In this document: in pieces, positions 23,983 through 33,722 of the stretch
Numbering within the stretch: the first letter of the stretch is position 1
Layout of the letters: each line of letters starts with the position of its first letter
NCBI GenBank assembly: GCA_964549765.1
Contig: CAZJWR010000005.1
Location: forward strand, 51,846-115,845
Direction of reading: 5' to 3'
DNA from: CAZJWR01 sp964549765
Lineage (GTDB): Bacteria; Zixibacteria; MSB-5A5; GN15; JAAZOE01
Length of the DNA stretch: 64,000 bases
Notes under the pieces: model-generated
Told to the model about the DNA's origin: nothing
Databases searched by the model: none
Seen by the model: the letters and a program-made list of their open reading frames with translations, nothing else
Made by a program: the position numbers and the translations under genes

Positions 23983-24948
23983 TTATCTGGAAATATCGCG
24001 AATCGTGTTTTCCAGGAGAATTTCATTGTCCACCGAAGAATGACGGATTTCCCGTTCCGTCTCGGCCACCCGGGATATGGCCGCCCCGACACGGGTATCA
24101 TCGAATCTCCGGGCTTGTTTCCGCAACTTATCTACAAAAAACGGGTGGCCCGCAATCTTTTTTCCAGCATGGACTTTCGCCAAATTTATCAAGTGTCGCG
24201 ATAACATGTGAAGAATGGGCACCGGCTTGTTTCCTCGTTGCATCAGGTCGTAGCAGACATACAGCGCCCGGTCGGCGTTTCCCTCCGCAATCAGGTCGAT
24301 CAGTTCGAATATCGTAAACTCTTCATGAGAACTCACCAGCGCTTTTACCTCGGCCACGCCGATATGGCTATGCTCCTCCGACGAGAGTGCGAGCTTTTCG
24401 AGCTCTCCGGAAAGCCCGCCGAAATCGCCGCCGGTCAGTGATACCAGAAGGGTAACGGCTTCGGTATCGTAGGTGAATCCGGAGGACCGTAGCGACCGTT
24501 CGATGCGGGTTCGGGCGTCCGATGCTGTCAGACGGTCGAATTTAACGGCTTCGGCGACTTTGCTCACGTCGCGCAGGAAGGCCGATTTTTTGTCCGGGGT
24601 ATGCGCCGCCGGGCTGGACAGAATCGCCAGCAAACCCGGGACAGCGGCTGCAAGCAGTGAAAACAGTCTTTTCTGCTGGGTCGGTTTCAGTCGTTGCACT
24701 TCATCGATCTGTATGCAGCGTCGTTCACCGAGCATCGGGATGGCTGCGATTTCATTGCACAGCGTCTCGAAATCGGCCTTATCGGCCGAAAGCTTGACGT
24801 GATTCAATAATCGCTGCTGCTGGGGGATGAAATTACTTACGATATACTTGGCCGCTTCTGTTTTTCGGTAGTCCTCTTCCCCGTAGAAATAGTACGCCGG
24901 TTTAAACCGGCCGGCGCCGATCTCTTTGAGCAGTTGAGTCGGAGTCAT
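23983..24948 (-). CDS. holA: DNA polymerase III delta subunit
   Basis: The clamp-loader delta subunit that opens the beta sliding clamp. The product is about 321 residues, starting at MTPTQLLKEI. It shows the N-terminal KPAYYFYGEEDYRK segment, a QIDEVQRLKPTQQKRL stretch in the Walker B region, and a C-terminal domain with EEFTIFELIDLIAEGNADRAL, RGNKPVPILHMLSRHLINL and a closing ILLENTIRDIS. An in-frame TTG 12 codons upstream is less likely. It lies between a hypothetical gene and the sigma factor. Confidence 0.9.
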   Translation of the reverse strand: MTPTQLLKEIGAGRFKPAYYFYGEEDYRKTEAAKYIVSNFIPQQQRLLNHVKLSADKADFETLCNEIAAIPMLGERRCIQIDEVQRLKPTQQKRLFSLLAAAVPGLLAILSSPAAHTPDKKSAFLRDVSKVAEAVKFDRLTASDARTRIERSLRSSGFTYDTEAVTLLVSLTGGDFGGLSGELEKLALSSEEHSHIGVAEVKALVSSHEEFTIFELIDLIAEGNADRALYVCYDLMQRGNKPVPILHMLSRHLINLAKVHAGKKIAGHPFFVDKLRKQARRFDDTRVGAAISRVAETEREIRHSSVDNEILLENTIRDISR

Positions 24949-24980
24949 ACGTTGAAGGTATGCCCCCCGGAGGCGAATTG

Positions 24981-25355
24981 TCAATCAATTTCGATGTCGT
25001 GGGCGGGGTTGTCATCTGGAGAAATCCAGTTGATCGAGAATTTGAGCCGCGCCCGGTATTCGAGCGTCTTGCGAAGATACGGCGCCAGGGCGGGCGTGTT
25101 GACCTGACGACGATTGACCTGATCGACCAACTCGGCGCTGGCCGAATATAATTCGAGGGATCGATTCAAGAACAGTCTGGGATTGATTTCGATGAATTCG
25201 AGGAGAGTCAGCAGCGAGGCGTATTCAAGAATCATATTTTCCGCTGCGTACGGCGCTTTGAATTTGACGCCAATATCGGGGATCGCAAACGTTACCAGCG
25301 GCCGGGGGGTGGCCGGTGAACCGGACGGCTGAAGTGAACCGAAATATAATTCCAT
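24981..25355 (-). CDS. Uncharacterised 124-residue protein
   Basis: I do not recognise this protein. It begins MELYFGSLQPSGSP with AAGGA seven bases before the ATG at 25355. It has a mixed alpha/beta pattern: a VTFAIPDIGVKFKAPY strand pair, a helix (AENMILEYASLLTLLEFIE), a second helix region (LYSASAELVDQVNRR), and an RLKFSINWI strand close to the acidic C terminus. There is no signal peptide or membrane span, so it is probably cytoplasmic. It ends 32 bases before holA and is likely cotranscribed with it. Confidence 0.7.
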   Translation of the reverse strand: MELYFGSLQPSGSPATPRPLVTFAIPDIGVKFKAPYAAENMILEYASLLTLLEFIEINPRLFLNRSLELYSASAELVDQVNRRQVNTPALAPYLRKTLEYRARLKFSINWISPDDNPAHDIEID

Positions 25356-25531
25356 AGCATTATCCTTCCGTGATACATTCGGCAACCCGCGTGCCGACAG
25401 GAAAGACGCCGCCGGGGATTCGATAATTCTTTACCGGAGAATGGGATGGATCAGCCGACGATCAACGATGTGAATTATCCGGGAGGAGATGGATGCAGCC
25501 CCCTGCATACTTTGGTCAATCGAGGAATCGC

Positions 25532-26671
25532 CTAAATCAATTTTTGGTATTCATGTTGAGCGAATCGGTCGGTCATGCCCGCGATATAATCCGCCGCCAT
25601 TCGATAGGCCGGCTGATCCGGATACCGTCGACGGAAATCGTCTGGTATCGATTCCGGCCGTTCCTGATAGTGCTGGAATAGAGCCGTGATAATCTCCTGC
25701 GAATGCTTTTTCATTGTTTCCAGGCGAGGATGACAATACATATTTGCCAGCAGAAAATCTTTCAGGCTGCGGTTGAATTCGGCCTGCTGCTCGGAAAAGG
25801 AAACCAACGGATTCTTCGCCGCCCGGACGTCGCCGGTCGAGATGATACCGGCAGCGCTCAAACGCCGTCCGATCTCGGCGCCCAGATCGAGCACCATCCG
25901 GTTGACGAGATATCGGACCAGCGCATAGCGAACCATATCCGGCGTCTGTTCGACCAGACCGCGTTCTATTTCCTCCAGAATATACTCGAAAAATTCGCAT
26001 GCCCTCAGTTGATTCAGCGTCAGCAGGCCCGATGACAATCCGTCGTCAATGTCATGCCCATTGTAGGCAATCTCATCGGCGAGATTAACAAGCTGTCCCT
26101 CCAACAGCGGTCTTTCGTCGGGATCGAATTCATCGGGGACAGCGAGGTCCTGGTGCGATTCGTGCTTGATAATCGCCTCGCGCAGTTCATAGGTCAGGTT
26201 CAGCCCGAACATCCCGGGATACCGTCTTTCCAGATAATCGACAACCCGCAGGGACTGCTCATTGTGATTGAACCCGCCATGATCAGCCATCAGGGAGTTG
26301 AGTATATCCTCGCCGGCGTGTCCGAAGGGCGTATGCCCGAGATCGTGAGCCAGTGCCACCGCTTCGGCCAAATCCTCGTTGAGGCCCAATACGCGGGCGA
26401 GGGTGCGGCTGATCTGGGCGACTTCGATGGTATGCGTCAGCCGCGTTCGGTAATGGTCTTTTTCCTCACCGAGATTGGCAAACACCTGCGTCTTGTCCTG
26501 AAGGCGGCGAAAGGCGGTGGTATGGATAATCCTATCCCGGTCGCGCTGGAATTCGGTCCGATACGGATTGCAGGGCAGGGGATATTTCCGCCCCCGGGTG
26601 TCCCGCGATAGCCCGGCGTACGGCGCCGGAAAACGTATATGTTCATACTCGTAGACGTCGAACATCGGCAT
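25532..26671 (-). CDS. dgt: Deoxyguanosinetriphosphate triphosphohydrolase-like HD protein
   Basis: Cleaves dGTP (or other dNTPs) to the nucleoside and tripolyphosphate. The product is about 379 residues from MPMFDVYEYEHI; an in-frame start 17 codons earlier is weaker. It has the family N terminus (DRIIHTTAFRRLQDKTQVF), the HD metal site H...ALAHDLGHTPFGHAGE, and GFNHNEQSLRVVDYLE and VNLADEIAYNGHDIDDG with the later metal-site Asp. This fits the shorter dGTPase-like subgroup rather than E. coli Dgt. No strong ribosome binding site is visible. Confidence 0.93.
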   Translation of the reverse strand: MPMFDVYEYEHIRFPAPYAGLSRDTRGRKYPLPCNPYRTEFQRDRDRIIHTTAFRRLQDKTQVFANLGEEKDHYRTRLTHTIEVAQISRTLARVLGLNEDLAEAVALAHDLGHTPFGHAGEDILNSLMADHGGFNHNEQSLRVVDYLERRYPGMFGLNLTYELREAIIKHESHQDLAVPDEFDPDERPLLEGQLVNLADEIAYNGHDIDDGLSSGLLTLNQLRACEFFEYILEEIERGLVEQTPDMVRYALVRYLVNRMVLDLGAEIGRRLSAAGIISTGDVRAAKNPLVSFSEQQAEFNRSLKDFLLANMYCHPRLETMKKHSQEIITALFQHYQERPESIPDDFRRRYPDQPAYRMAADYIAGMTDRFAQHEYQKLI

Positions 26672-26734
26672 AGGTGTTAGTATAGAAGAAATCGGCTGGT
26701 AGTCAATAGCCTGTCCAAACAACTTGGCGTGGAT

Positions 26735-27544
26735 CTACCGCTTGAATACCGACAGCCCCACCGTATAGGTCAGCCCCAGCACCGGATGATGAGAAATCTT
26801 GTATTCAAATCCGAAGACCCCTTTGGTCAAATCGATGCCGGCGCCGAAACGGGCCGGGAGAAGCACCAGGGCCCAGTTGACGCTCGCGAAATCGGCCAGC
26901 CGGAACGATTGCGACACTTCCGCCGTCGGTTTCTGATATCTGACGAACAGGGTCTTGATCTGACTATCAAGGCCCTCTTTCGACTTGTACGACACGCCGA
27001 ACTCCGCCTCCGGCAGGGCGGGTCGTCCGTTGTCGTCATAGCGCGGCTGGTTGATCGACCGCGTCAGAGCATACGTCAGGACCTTCTCATATCGATAGGA
27101 TACGCCGATATTGAAAGTCGTCCTGCTTATGGCATCATACTTATAATTGAATCCTATTCGATCATAAATTATCGATGCGCCGACTCGCATCCGATCATAT
27201 CCATAGGAAGCCGTGGCGGCAAGTCCGGTTTGATGGAAGTAATCCGATTCGCCGAACGATGCGATATCGGCGCCAAAAACGAATTGCCGCTTTTGTACGG
27301 CGACGCCCGCCCGGTTATCGGTGAGTTCCCTCATATTGTATAATGAGCGATATGACGTCTCAAACACCAGTTTCCGGCCGGAAACGGCGAACGGATATTC
27401 CGGTACAACCAGCGGTCCGGCCCGATAGAAATCAATATAGCCGTGGGAGAAAATCTGATTGTCGGCATAGGATAAACCGCTCGCTGTAAGGACATCTCCC
27501 ATACATAAGACCAGCGTCAGGATCATCAGCACCCATCGTAACAT
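26735..27544 (-). CDS. Predicted outer-membrane beta-barrel protein
   Basis: A 269-residue exported protein. The ATG at 27544 has GGGGAGG upstream and starts a signal peptide (MLRWVLMILTLVLCMGDVLT). The rest is a run of amphipathic strands with aromatic ends, for example FVFGADIASFGESDYF, LAATASYGYDRMRVGASIIY, GFNYKYDAISRTTFNIGVSY and FGFEYKISHHPVLGLTY. It closes with GLSVFKR, consistent with a barrel of the PorV/PorP/FadL-like general type. No specific family is assigned. It is the last of three exported proteins encoded behind the sigma-54 activator. Confidence 0.75.
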   Translation of the reverse strand: MLRWVLMILTLVLCMGDVLTASGLSYADNQIFSHGYIDFYRAGPLVVPEYPFAVSGRKLVFETSYRSLYNMRELTDNRAGVAVQKRQFVFGADIASFGESDYFHQTGLAATASYGYDRMRVGASIIYDRIGFNYKYDAISRTTFNIGVSYRYEKVLTYALTRSINQPRYDDNGRPALPEAEFGVSYKSKEGLDSQIKTLFVRYQKPTAEVSQSFRLADFASVNWALVLLPARFGAGIDLTKGVFGFEYKISHHPVLGLTYTVGLSVFKR

Positions 27545-27587
27545 TGCGACCTCCCCTCCTTCTTCCGTCCCTGGCAAAATCCATTCA

Positions 27588-28430
27588 TTATCGAGCGATC
27601 ACTACCGTTTTCTTGTTTTCCATGGTAACGCCGCCCTCCACGCGGGCAAAGACGATATAGGGGCCGACCGGCAGGGTCCGGCCGTCGTCGCCGGTTCCGT
27701 CCCAGACAATATGCGCCGGCACCGATATCTCCGACTCGAAAAAAGTCTTCACCCGGCGGCCGGAAATGTCATAGACGACAAGCTCCAATTCTTCGGCGTC
27801 GGGCGGATTGATGCTTATGGTAGTGACATCTTCAAAGCCATCCCCGTCGGGTGAGAACGGGTCTGGAGATATGGTCACCTCTATCGACGAGGTCCGGGGA
27901 AAGAAATAGGTGTTGCGCATCCCCGGGGTCGAGCCGGTCGGCGAAAACGACCCGCCCCAGTATGTTTTGCCATCCGGCGCGATATATCGTTCCCAACTGC
28001 GGTTATCCGGGAAACCGGCGTCATAGGACACGCTGTCCACGACCGTTTCGGTTTCATCGGCCAGCCGAACGATATCGCCGCCGCTGTTATTGAGAATCTG
28101 CCAGCCGATCGGAGACGCCGCCCGTCCGATGAAGTCGGAATAATATTTCTTGAACCGATTCACGTCCTGCGCCAGAATGAAATATTCATCTGGGTACAAC
28201 GGGAGACCAGTATCCGATATGTGGCGTAGGCCCAGAGCGTCGCCGATCATGTACCGGTTGAGGTTGATCGTGAACGGCGTTGGATTGTACAACTCAATCC
28301 ATTCGGTCTCGAGATCGCCGGTTTGATTGGGCAGGAACTCGCTGATAATCGGGCTACCTCCGCCCGTCTGGCCGAGGACAACGCCGCTCGCCACCAGCAG
28401 CCACCATAATAAAGGACTCATGCATTTCAT
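27588..28430 (-). CDS. Exported lamin-tail-domain protein with FlgD-like C terminus
   Basis: A 280-residue exported protein. The ATG at 28430 has GAGGTG upstream and begins MKCMSPLLWWLLVASGVVLG, a signal peptide. Residues about 25-165 form a lamin-tail (LTD) beta sandwich: ISEFLPNQTGDLETEWIELY, PFTINLNRYMIGD, YFILAQDV and GDIVRLADETETVVDSVSY. Residues about 180-280 are an FlgD-type Ig fold (SPDPFSPDGDGFEDVTTI, then ELVVYDISGRRVKTF, IVWDGTGDDGRTLPVGPY). It resembles the sorting domains of other exported proteins here. The start overlaps the end of the upstream barrel gene. Confidence 0.85.
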   Translation of the reverse strand: MKCMSPLLWWLLVASGVVLGQTGGGSPIISEFLPNQTGDLETEWIELYNPTPFTINLNRYMIGDALGLRHISDTGLPLYPDEYFILAQDVNRFKKYYSDFIGRAASPIGWQILNNSGGDIVRLADETETVVDSVSYDAGFPDNRSWERYIAPDGKTYWGGSFSPTGSTPGMRNTYFFPRTSSIEVTISPDPFSPDGDGFEDVTTISINPPDAEELELVVYDISGRRVKTFFESEISVPAHIVWDGTGDDGRTLPVGPYIVFARVEGGVTMENKKTVVIAR

Positions 28431-30070
28431 TGGATCACCCACCTCACATCCCATCGAAATATCCCATAACTGCTGCCGGGATTATCCCGATCGTATCGAT
28501 AACTATATTTGACATATGATCCGATCCCGCCCCCGATGTCAACCTGGTATTGAACCGTGACATACGTATATTGATTGGCCCATTTTTCGGGCCGCAGCCG
28601 GTCGAACTTGCACGAGGCCAACACCCTGCCCCATGCCCCCTGCACGCCGCTTTCGAGCACGATCAAATAATCGTCATGCTCCCCGTATGTATACAGCCGC
28701 CGCCCGATCACGATACGATTTCGGATTCCATCCCCGCTTTCGGCTAATTCGAACTGCACTCTTCTCTGGGTTTCGTTATCCGAATATAAATGATCGCCCC
28801 GCAAATACAAATCCATTCCGACACGAAAATTCCGATTCAACCGCCTCTTTATCCCCAGGCGCGCCTCGATCCGGTCATCGTCGAAACCCCGCCCGGCATA
28901 CATGAGAGCCGTGCGCATGGTCGTCCGCGATGTCATCCGCACCGTCGATCCGACCACAACTCCCCGTTCGCCGCGATATCGGTCGCCATAGGAAAAATCG
29001 ATTTCTTCGACATAGACTGTCCGGGATCGCCGCGATGACAACGCTCCCGTAAAATACGATGGGAAAGTATTCTCGTAAAACCAGCCTTCCCCTCGGAGAA
29101 AGACCCGTCCCTTTCGCCACGACACCCGCCCTGCTGCCGCGGCCAGCCGTCTACAATCATTGACATCGGTCGCCACTTCCCCGGCGATGCTGACATTATC
29201 GTCTCCATACATAGCCGCTATCGAAAGCAGCGACACCTCCAGCGGTGATCCTTCGGTCAGATTCGTGATCTTTCCCCATCCGCCCGACATCCGAACCGCG
29301 AACCGCCCGGCGCGAAACGGTATCGAAAGACCGGCGTACTTCTTCTCGAAAGACGGATTCCTATCGACATCGAAGACAAAAAGGTACTGCCCCTCCGCAC
29401 GCTCGGCTATAGCCATGACACCGTTGCCGCCGCTGTAATCGGGATAAAGCAATGATTCCGTCCGAGTCGGATCATCAGCCTGGGCGAGCAATTGTCCCCG
29501 ATACCCGTAAATTAAACCCAGAGCGAATTGCGCCCGGTAACTCCCCAGAATCAGGGCATAACTCTGCGAAGAATCAGGCCGTATTCGATATTCGATACTC
29601 CGGCGATACCATGTGCGCCGATGCGAATAATCTTCTTCGAATTCCCCGTAGAACGCAGCTTCGCCATATTCTTCCTGCAACCGATAGATCCGGCGATAGC
29701 GACTTTCATCGTTCAGTTGATGATACTGCCGGAACAGTGCCGCATGTCTCCAGCGCGGCTGTCTGGGCCGCGAGGCGGTGTTATCGTCAGTCATCGTCAC
29801 TTCGCCGCCGTCAATAATTGGCTGTGAGGAAAAACCGGCCAGCAGATCGGGAAACTGCAGCAGGAAAAGCGAATCGGCGGCAGTGAGAAATTCCGCGCGG
29901 GCGATTTCCAGAAGTCCCCGGTAGTCGTCGTAATCAATAAACCCCTCCTGGTAGGCCTCGAAGATTTCCTCCGGGTCGGGTACGCGAAACATGTCGCCGA
30001 AACTATCAGCCCCCGAAAGTGATGCCCATGTTGTCAGTGTGAGGACGATACATGCTGCTCTAAATAACAC
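28427..30070 (-). CDS. Large predicted outer-membrane beta-barrel protein
   Basis: A 547-residue exported protein that I cannot place in a named family. The GTG at 30070 starts a signal peptide (MLFRAACIVLTLTTWASLSG) and overlaps the sigma-54 activator stop by 11 bases. Residues 30-75 are helical and acidic (DPEEIFEAYQEGFIDYDDY). From about 110 there are many amphipathic strands with Arg/Tyr-rich ends, such as YALILGSYRAQFALGLIYGY, GRFAVRMSGGWGK, FRVGMDLYLRGDHLYSD, and a final YGIFRWDVRWVIQ. This fits a barrel of 16 or more strands. It may export or receive partners encoded next to it; that is inference. Confidence 0.78.
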   Translation of the reverse strand: MLFRAACIVLTLTTWASLSGADSFGDMFRVPDPEEIFEAYQEGFIDYDDYRGLLEIARAEFLTAADSLFLLQFPDLLAGFSSQPIIDGGEVTMTDDNTASRPRQPRWRHAALFRQYHQLNDESRYRRIYRLQEEYGEAAFYGEFEEDYSHRRTWYRRSIEYRIRPDSSQSYALILGSYRAQFALGLIYGYRGQLLAQADDPTRTESLLYPDYSGGNGVMAIAERAEGQYLFVFDVDRNPSFEKKYAGLSIPFRAGRFAVRMSGGWGKITNLTEGSPLEVSLLSIAAMYGDDNVSIAGEVATDVNDCRRLAAAAGRVSWRKGRVFLRGEGWFYENTFPSYFTGALSSRRSRTVYVEEIDFSYGDRYRGERGVVVGSTVRMTSRTTMRTALMYAGRGFDDDRIEARLGIKRRLNRNFRVGMDLYLRGDHLYSDNETQRRVQFELAESGDGIRNRIVIGRRLYTYGEHDDYLIVLESGVQGAWGRVLASCKFDRLRPEKWANQYTYVTVQYQVDIGGGIGSYVKYSYRYDRDNPGSSYGIFRWDVRWVIQ

Positions 30071-31475
30071 CGTACCTTTTCAGTTTGCGATACAAGGTTC
30101 GTTCGCCGATACCCAGCCGGCGGGCGGCTTCCCGGCGATTGTTCCCGACCGCCACCAGCGTCTTCTTGATGAGGTCCTCCTCCATTTCCTCCATCGACGG
30201 CATCGACGAGTGATGATCATACTCGTGTACCTCTTCGACATCGTGCCGGGCAGGCAGATTCTCCAGGATTAGTTCCCGGAGCATCCGGACCTCCTGACCC
30301 AAGGACAACAATGCTTGATATATCAGTTGGAATTCCGCCTCCCGCGGCATTTTTCCCGTCACCACGGGCAGATTCCGATGCACATAGCCCTGCTCTTCGA
30401 TAAACTGCGTCACCATTGATTCCGAAAGTTCGCCCTCGCCGACAACCACCGTCATGCGTTGAACGAAATTCCGCAATTGGCGGACATTGCCGGGCCATCC
30501 ATAATTAATCAGACGTTTCATCGCTTCTTCGGATATCCCTCGAACCGCGCCGGTTTCCTGTTCAAAAAAATAGTTAATCAGCGGCAGGATATCACTTTTT
30601 CGTTCGGATAACGACGCCAGATTGATCCGTACGGCGCCGAGGCGAAAATAGAGATCCTCCCGGAAACTTCCCGATGATATCGCTTCGGTCAAATCGCGAT
30701 TGGTGGCAGCAACGATACGGACGTTGGTTCGCACGAGGTTATTTCCGCCGACCCGATAAAACGCGCCTTCCTCCAGCACCCGCAGCAATTTCACCTGCAA
30801 CCCTTGTGACGTCTCCCCGATCTCATCAAGAAACACCGAGCCGCCGTCGGCTCGTTCGAATATCCCTTCTCGCCGCGACGTTGCGCCGGTGAAAGAACCC
30901 TTTTCATATCCGAACAATTCCGACTCCAGAAGCGATTCGGTCAGCGCCCCGCAGTTGAGGGCGATGAACGGCCCCTTTTTTCGAGACGAAAATTTATGCA
31001 CTGCCTGCGCGACGACTTCCTTGCCCGATCCGGACGGTCCGATGATCAGCGTCGACATATCGGTCGGAGCCACCTGCGATACCATCTCGGCGGCATGCTT
31101 GAGATTGTCCGATTTGCCGACTAGGCCATAATCTTTCAGCAACGTTCGAACCCGAAAGCAATTCTTGATCCGGGAATCGAATTCGGATTTCTTGACCGTA
31201 TGCGGGACCACCGCATCGATCATATATTCCGGCAATGAATGATGGCCATTATCGGCCAACAGCCAGAATTCGCTGGACGGGGTCCGCCGGAATACCCGTG
31301 CGATTATCGATTCGGAATAGTTGGACGAGGCCGCATCAAAAATGATGATGGGATATATCTGATGTTTGATCTTCTCGATTAGCGCCGATGGCTCCGAGAC
31401 GATCTCCGCACGGCCCGGCGCCGGCCGGATAAACGGATATTCCCTTTCGGCGAATATGAGAATCATGCCGTCCAT
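30060..31475 (-). CDS. Sigma-54-dependent activator with degenerate receiver domain
   Basis: A 471-residue bacterial enhancer-binding protein. Residues 1-115 look receiver-like, but the usual N-terminal acidic pair is replaced (LIFAEREY) and only one candidate Asp (IIIFDAAS) remains, so phosphorylation is doubtful. The AAA+ domain spans about 120-345, with Walker A GPSGSGKE, the sigma-54 contact loop GYEKGSFTGAT, Walker B GGSVFLDEIGE and the R-finger region FREDLYFRLGAVRI. The C terminus has a Fis-type helix-turn-helix (RREAARRLGIGERTLYRKLKR). It starts five bases after rnr and overlaps the next gene, so it may control its own exported-protein cluster. No sigma-54 promoter was recognised. Confidence 0.93.
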   Translation of the reverse strand: MDGMILIFAEREYPFIRPAPGRAEIVSEPSALIEKIKHQIYPIIIFDAASSNYSESIIARVFRRTPSSEFWLLADNGHHSLPEYMIDAVVPHTVKKSEFDSRIKNCFRVRTLLKDYGLVGKSDNLKHAAEMVSQVAPTDMSTLIIGPSGSGKEVVAQAVHKFSSRKKGPFIALNCGALTESLLESELFGYEKGSFTGATSRREGIFERADGGSVFLDEIGETSQGLQVKLLRVLEEGAFYRVGGNNLVRTNVRIVAATNRDLTEAISSGSFREDLYFRLGAVRINLASLSERKSDILPLINYFFEQETGAVRGISEEAMKRLINYGWPGNVRQLRNFVQRMTVVVGEGELSESMVTQFIEEQGYVHRNLPVVTGKMPREAEFQLIYQALLSLGQEVRMLRELILENLPARHDVEEVHEYDHHSSMPSMEEMEEDLIKKTLVAVGNNRREAARRLGIGERTLYRKLKRYGVI

Positions 31476-31480
31476 ATGCT

Positions 31481-33661
31481 CTATCGTTTCCTTTTTGCCC
31501 GCTGGGATTTTCGACGCCCGTAGCTTTTCTTTCCTTTCGGCGCTTCTTCACGGGGCGTCACAACGAACAGGTCGATTTCGCGAGCCTCCACGTCAACCCG
31601 CAGCACCCCCACGCGAACTTTGTCGCCCAGCCGGAAGACTTTCCCTTTCCGGGATCCCACCAGCCGGTACGATTCCTCGTCAAATCGGTAATAGTCATCA
31701 TCTAAGGTCGACGCCCGCACCAACCCGTCGCATTCCGGTCCGATCAGACGGACGAAGAATCCATAGTTGGTCACTCCCGATATGATGCCGTCGTATTCCG
31801 AGCCAACCCTTCCCGACATATAGGACACCTGCTTGGCCTTTACCGCTACGCGTTCGGCTTCCATCGCCCGGCGTTCCATCTCCGACGATTGTTTGCCTGC
31901 ATTGGTTAGGATAAGACCCAGCTTTTGCGCCAGCCGCACCGGGTATTTATTGTTCCTCATATATTTCAACAGACGATGCACCAGAAGATCGGGATACCGT
32001 CGGATAGGCGAGGTAAAATGCAGATAGTGTTTGAAAGCCAGTCCGAAATGACCGATGTTCTGCGGCTGATAGACGGCTTTCTTCATCGACCGCAAAAGCA
32101 GCTCATTAACCAGTTCTTCTTCGGGTTTGCCTTTCACCTTATCGAGAAACCGCTGAAAATCACGGGTGGGCATGGTCGGTGAAACCGGGAACTTATAGCC
32201 GAACTTGCTCATCAAATGCGCGAAAGCCTCCAGCCTTTCCATATCGGGCCGGTCATGGACGCGGAATAATGTCGGCTGGCTGTATTTGACGAAATGCCGC
32301 GCCACTTGCCGATTGGCCGCAAGCATGAATTCCTCGACGATCCGGTGCGATTCGGTGCGCACGCGGTTACCGATCTCGATGACATTGCCCTTATCATCGA
32401 GGGTAATTTTCGCTTCAGGCAGGTCGAAATCCAGCGACCCGGCTTCCTCGCGGCGATTGTGCAGGAGTTGCGCGAGCGGACGCATCAACCGCAGGCTGTC
32501 GGCCACCCGCTCCAGTTTAGCCGTGACCTCGCCGGTATCGAAAAACTCCTGCACTTCTTCGTAGGTCAGTCGCGCGCGTGATCGGATCACGGCCGGGTAT
32601 AATTCGTAATCGATGACGTCGCCGTTGCGGTCGAATTCCATGAAGACCGAATAGGTCAGCCGTTTGCGGTTGGGACGCAGGGAACAGACGTCGTTCGACA
32701 GCCGCTCCGGCAGCATCGGGATAACCCGGTCCGGGAAATACACCGACGTGCCCCGCTCAAACGCTTCCTTATCCAAAACCGCGTTGCTTCGGACGAAATG
32801 CGACACATCCGCGATATGCACGCCCAACCGGTAGCGAGCGTTTTTCATCTCGATGGATACGGCATCGTCGAAGTCCTTGGCGTCGGTCGGATCAATCGTC
32901 AGAGTCGTTAATTGACACAGATCAACCCGCCGTTTCACTTCGGCCGACCAATCTTCGGCGACGGCGTCGGCCTCATCCAAAACTTTCTGCGGGAATTCGG
33001 TCGGGAGATCGTACTCGCGAATGATCGCCAGCATGTCGACGCCGGGATCGCCGGGCCGTCCCAATCGCTCGATAATCTCGCCCTCGGGATTGAGAAACGG
33101 GTTGGTCCATTCATCCACCGAGGCCACGACCTTCTCGCCATCCACGGCTCCGTGTCCGCGATTCTTGGCGATATAGATATCACGCCCGATGTTTTTGGAA
33201 TCCGGCTCGACGTAATCATAATGCTCGCCGACATGATAGACGCCGACCAGCTTGCTGGTGCGACGTTCCACGATAGTGATGACGAGGCCTTCCTTCTTGC
33301 CCTTAAATCCCACGCCCGGTTTCAGGCGCACCATGACCCGGTCGCCATCGAAGGCCGTGTGCAGATCCCCAGGCGCAATATATATCTCATCGTCGCGGTT
33401 ATCTCCGGCGACAAACCCCATACCCGATTTCGTCACCGAAATCGTTCCGGTCACCAAATCCATTTCTTCCGGCAGGCCGATACGGTTTCGCTTCAGCCGA
33501 ACGAGCTTCCCCTCGTCCAGAAGCTTTTTGACCGTGCGGCGGAAGGCGGGATAATCGCGCTGGCTGATCCCGATTGATCGGGCAAGCTCCTTGATTTTCA
33601 TCGGCCGGTCGGAATGATCCCGGATAAATTCCACGATCCCCGTAATGTCATCTTTTGGCAT
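31481..33661 (-). CDS. rnr: Ribonuclease R
   Basis: A 3'-5' hydrolytic exoribonuclease that degrades structured RNA and takes part in RNA quality control. The 726-residue protein has an N-terminal winged-helix segment (MKIKELARSIGISQRDYPAF), cold-shock domains with GMGFVAG, an RNB catalytic domain with the acidic cluster TIDPTDAKDFDDAVS, and the signature HIADVSHFVR then GTSVYFPDRVIPMLPERLSN. A C-terminal S1 domain (GIISGVTNYGFFVRLIG) leads to a Lys/Arg-rich tail. GAGGG lies upstream of the ATG. Confidence 0.96.
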   Translation of the reverse strand: MPKDDITGIVEFIRDHSDRPMKIKELARSIGISQRDYPAFRRTVKKLLDEGKLVRLKRNRIGLPEEMDLVTGTISVTKSGMGFVAGDNRDDEIYIAPGDLHTAFDGDRVMVRLKPGVGFKGKKEGLVITIVERRTSKLVGVYHVGEHYDYVEPDSKNIGRDIYIAKNRGHGAVDGEKVVASVDEWTNPFLNPEGEIIERLGRPGDPGVDMLAIIREYDLPTEFPQKVLDEADAVAEDWSAEVKRRVDLCQLTTLTIDPTDAKDFDDAVSIEMKNARYRLGVHIADVSHFVRSNAVLDKEAFERGTSVYFPDRVIPMLPERLSNDVCSLRPNRKRLTYSVFMEFDRNGDVIDYELYPAVIRSRARLTYEEVQEFFDTGEVTAKLERVADSLRLMRPLAQLLHNRREEAGSLDFDLPEAKITLDDKGNVIEIGNRVRTESHRIVEEFMLAANRQVARHFVKYSQPTLFRVHDRPDMERLEAFAHLMSKFGYKFPVSPTMPTRDFQRFLDKVKGKPEEELVNELLLRSMKKAVYQPQNIGHFGLAFKHYLHFTSPIRRYPDLLVHRLLKYMRNNKYPVRLAQKLGLILTNAGKQSSEMERRAMEAERVAVKAKQVSYMSGRVGSEYDGIISGVTNYGFFVRLIGPECDGLVRASTLDDDYYRFDEESYRLVGSRKGKVFRLGDKVRVGVLRVDVEAREIDLFVVTPREEAPKGKKSYGRRKSQRAKRKR

Positions 33662-33679
33662 ATCAGTCCCTCAGGGGAG

Positions 33680-33708
33680 AATTGAGCGAATTTTCATGGA
33701 AATGTCAA
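33680..33708 (-). promoter_or_regulatory. Possible rnr promoter
   Basis: Reading leftward, TTGACA (33708-33703) is followed after 17 bases by TCAATT (33685-33680). The -35 is perfect, but the -10 matches only three of six. The ATG of rnr is 19 bases further on. Confidence 0.35.
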
Positions 33709-33722
33709 GCGATTCGGATAGA

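Noticed and set aside
25489..25689. 66-codon plus-strand frame with GGGAGGAG right before ATG
   Set aside because: The purine run touches the start codon with no spacer, and most of the frame is antisense to dgt.
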